A stretch of DNA of 7,025 bases from an uncultured Oscillospiraceae bacterium. Its GTDB lineage: Bacteria; Bacillota; Clostridia; Oscillospirales; Acutalibacteraceae. A program made the position numbers and the translations under genes. The DNA is taken from contig URRK01000086.1 of assembly GCA_900550315.1 (NCBI GenBank), positions 1-7,025 on the forward strand, in the 5' to 3' direction. Below are positions 5,697-7,025 of the stretch, piece by piece. The first letter of the stretch is position 1; every line of letters starts with the position of its first letter. The notes under the pieces were generated by a model that was given only the letters and a program-made list of their open reading frames with translations, had not been told where the DNA came from and made no database searches.

Positions 5697-7025
5697 ATGA
5701 CCAAGTATATTTTTGTAACAGGCGGCGTAGTTTCGGGCCTTGGTAAGGGCATTACGGCGGCTTCGCTGGGCCGGCTGCTAAAGGCGCGCGGCTTAAAGGT
5801 TGCCGCCCAAAAGTTAGACCCCTACATTAATGTTGACCCCGGAACCATGAGCCCTTACCAGCACGGCGAGGTTTATGTAACCGAGGACGGCGCCGAGACC
5901 GATTTAGATTTAGGCCATTACGAGCGCTTTATTGATGAGGACTTAAACCGTTTTTCTAACCTTACCACCGGCAAGGTTTACTGGAACGTTTTAAACAAAG
6001 AGCGCCGCGGGGAATACCTGGGTTCTACCGTGCAGGTTATTCCGCACATTACAAACGAGATTAAAGAGTTTGTTTACCGGGTAGGCAAGCAGACCGACGC
6101 CGATGTTGTTATTACCGAAATTGGCGGAACCATAGGGGATATTGAATCTCAACCGTTTTTAGAGGCCATTCGCCAAATCTCCTTAGAGGTTGGACGCGAG
6201 AATAGCCTGTTTATTCATGTAACGCTGGTGCCGTTTTTAAGCGGGTCGGACGAGCATAAGTCTAAACCCACGCAGCACTCGGTAAAAGAGCTGCAGGGCA
6301 TGGGCATTCACCCCAACATTATTGTGCTGCGGTGCGACGAGCCGCTCGAGTCGGCTATTTTTCAAAAAATATCTTTATTCTGCAACGTTAAGCCCGATTG
6401 CGTTATTGAAAACCGCACCCTGCCAATTTTGTACGAGGCGCCCCTAATGCTGGAGCAATCTAACTTTTCTGCGGTGGTATGCCGTGAATTGGGGTTAAAC
6501 GCCCCCGCCCCCAACATGGCCGATTGGGCCGCCATGGTAGACAGAATTCGCAACCCGCAGGGTCAGGTTACCATTGGCCTGGTTGGCAAGTATGTGCAGC
6601 TGCACGACGCCTACCTTTCGGTGGCCGAGGCACTGCGCCACGCCGGTTACGCCCAAAACGCCGCCGTTAATATTTCCTGGGTAGATTCCGAAACCATTAC
6701 GCCCGATAATGTTGCTGAGCAGCTAAAGGGGTTAGACGGCATTTTGGTGCCGGGCGGCTTTGGCGGACGCGGCATTGAGGGCATGATTACCGCTGCCCGC
6801 TACGCGCGCGAAAACGGCCTGCCGTACTTTGGTATTTGCCTTGGCATGCAAATAGCGGTTATTGAATACGCCCGCAATGTTGCCGGAATTGCCGGGGCCG
6901 ATTCGGGCGAATTTAATGAGCTTTGCACCGATAAGGTAATTGATTTTATGCCGGGCCAGAGCGAGTCGGTAGATAAAGGCGGCACCCTGCGCCTTGGCAG
7001 CTACCCTTGCAACATTCAGCCCAAC
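5697..7025 (+). CDS. pyrG: CTP synthase (glutamine-hydrolysing), 3' partial
   Basis: CTP synthase converts UTP to CTP using ATP and the amide nitrogen of glutamine, the last step of pyrimidine nucleotide synthesis, in the cytoplasm. 443 codons are visible of a family length near 535-550; the frame runs off the window with no stop. The N-terminal synthetase domain (about 1-265) shows the P-loop GGVVSGLGKG (9-18), the Mg/UTP region DGAETDLDLGHYERF with D71, and EIGGTIGDIES. The C-terminal class I glutaminase domain (from about 290) has GLVGKYVQLHDAY, the oxyanion-loop GGFGGRG, and the nucleophile C381 in GICLGMQ. The catalytic His/Glu pair lies beyond the window edge. All visible key residues are intact. 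It follows the ANTAR gene after 230 bases and probably has its own promoter, though weak termination could allow read-through. As a glutamine user it fits the theme of the locus, but pyrG is also a housekeeping gene and may be adjacent by chance. Confidence 0.97.
   Translation, partial: MTKYIFVTGGVVSGLGKGITAASLGRLLKARGLKVAAQKLDPYINVDPGTMSPYQHGEVYVTEDGAETDLDLGHYERFIDEDLNRFSNLTTGKVYWNVLNKERRGEYLGSTVQVIPHITNEIKEFVYRVGKQTDADVVITEIGGTIGDIESQPFLEAIRQISLEVGRENSLFIHVTLVPFLSGSDEHKSKPTQHSVKELQGMGIHPNIIVLRCDEPLESAIFQKISLFCNVKPDCVIENRTLPILYEAPLMLEQSNFSAVVCRELGLNAPAPNMADWAAMVDRIRNPQGQVTIGLVGKYVQLHDAYLSVAEALRHAGYAQNAAVNISWVDSETITPDNVAEQLKGLDGILVPGGFGGRGIEGMITAARYARENGLPYFGICLGMQIAVIEYARNVAGIAGADSGEFNELCTDKVIDFMPGQSESVDKGGTLRLGSYPCNIQPN

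Noticed and set aside
1..7025. Depletion of GATC (four sites seen by eye) as a sign of restriction avoidance
   Set aside because: It is explained by the coding-strand rarity of ATC that follows from the codon bias; GAT is common, so the effect is not about the DNA word itself.

Overview
The window reads as a nitrogen-assimilation locus from a Firmicute of the Clostridia type, probably an anaerobic gut lineage. The reasons are a glutamate synthase split into separate genes, a ferredoxin/flavoprotein electron module, a short clostridial-style glutamine synthetase, an ANTAR RNA-binding regulator, Firmicutes-type GGAGG ribosome sites, and a coding strand of about half G+C by eye. Hydrophobic codons end almost always in T (ATT, TTT, GTT) although most other boxes end in C. 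Lineage is inferred from gene content only. All seven genes are on the + strand and tightly packed; both outer genes run off the window.

Region 1 (1-3568) is a split glutamate synthase (GOGAT). In order it holds the FMN/Fe-S glutamate synthase domain (5' end missing), a four-cluster 4Fe-4S ferredoxin-like protein, an FAD/NAD(P)-dependent oxidoreductase, and a stand-alone GXGXG beta-helix domain. The class II glutaminase domain is not in view and is expected upstream. The likely electron path is NAD(P)H to FAD to 4Fe-4S clusters to FMN, then reduction of 2-iminoglutarate to glutamate. Gene junctions are overlapping or nearly touching, so this is one operon.

Region 2 (3569-5466) holds a glutamine synthetase-like gene and an ANTAR regulator, after gaps of 62 and 42 bases with no convincing terminator. 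The synthetase-like protein keeps most substrate and metal ligands but has Ala at one metal-ligand Glu and Lys at the flap catalytic Glu, and it lacks the usual C-terminal tail. The ANTAR protein has a degenerate receiver with Asn at the phosphorylation position, so it probably senses something other than phosphorylation.

Region 3 (5467-7025) starts with a 230-base intergenic stretch: a weak terminator-like hairpin, further hairpins, a possible promoter and the start of pyrG (CTP synthase, a glutamine consumer; 3' end missing). One hairpin just before pyrG has a six-base loop with A at position 1 and G at position 4, the pattern ANTAR proteins recognise. That suggests, but does not show, that pyrG is a target of the adjacent regulator. 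No mobile elements, tRNA, rRNA or CRISPR were seen.
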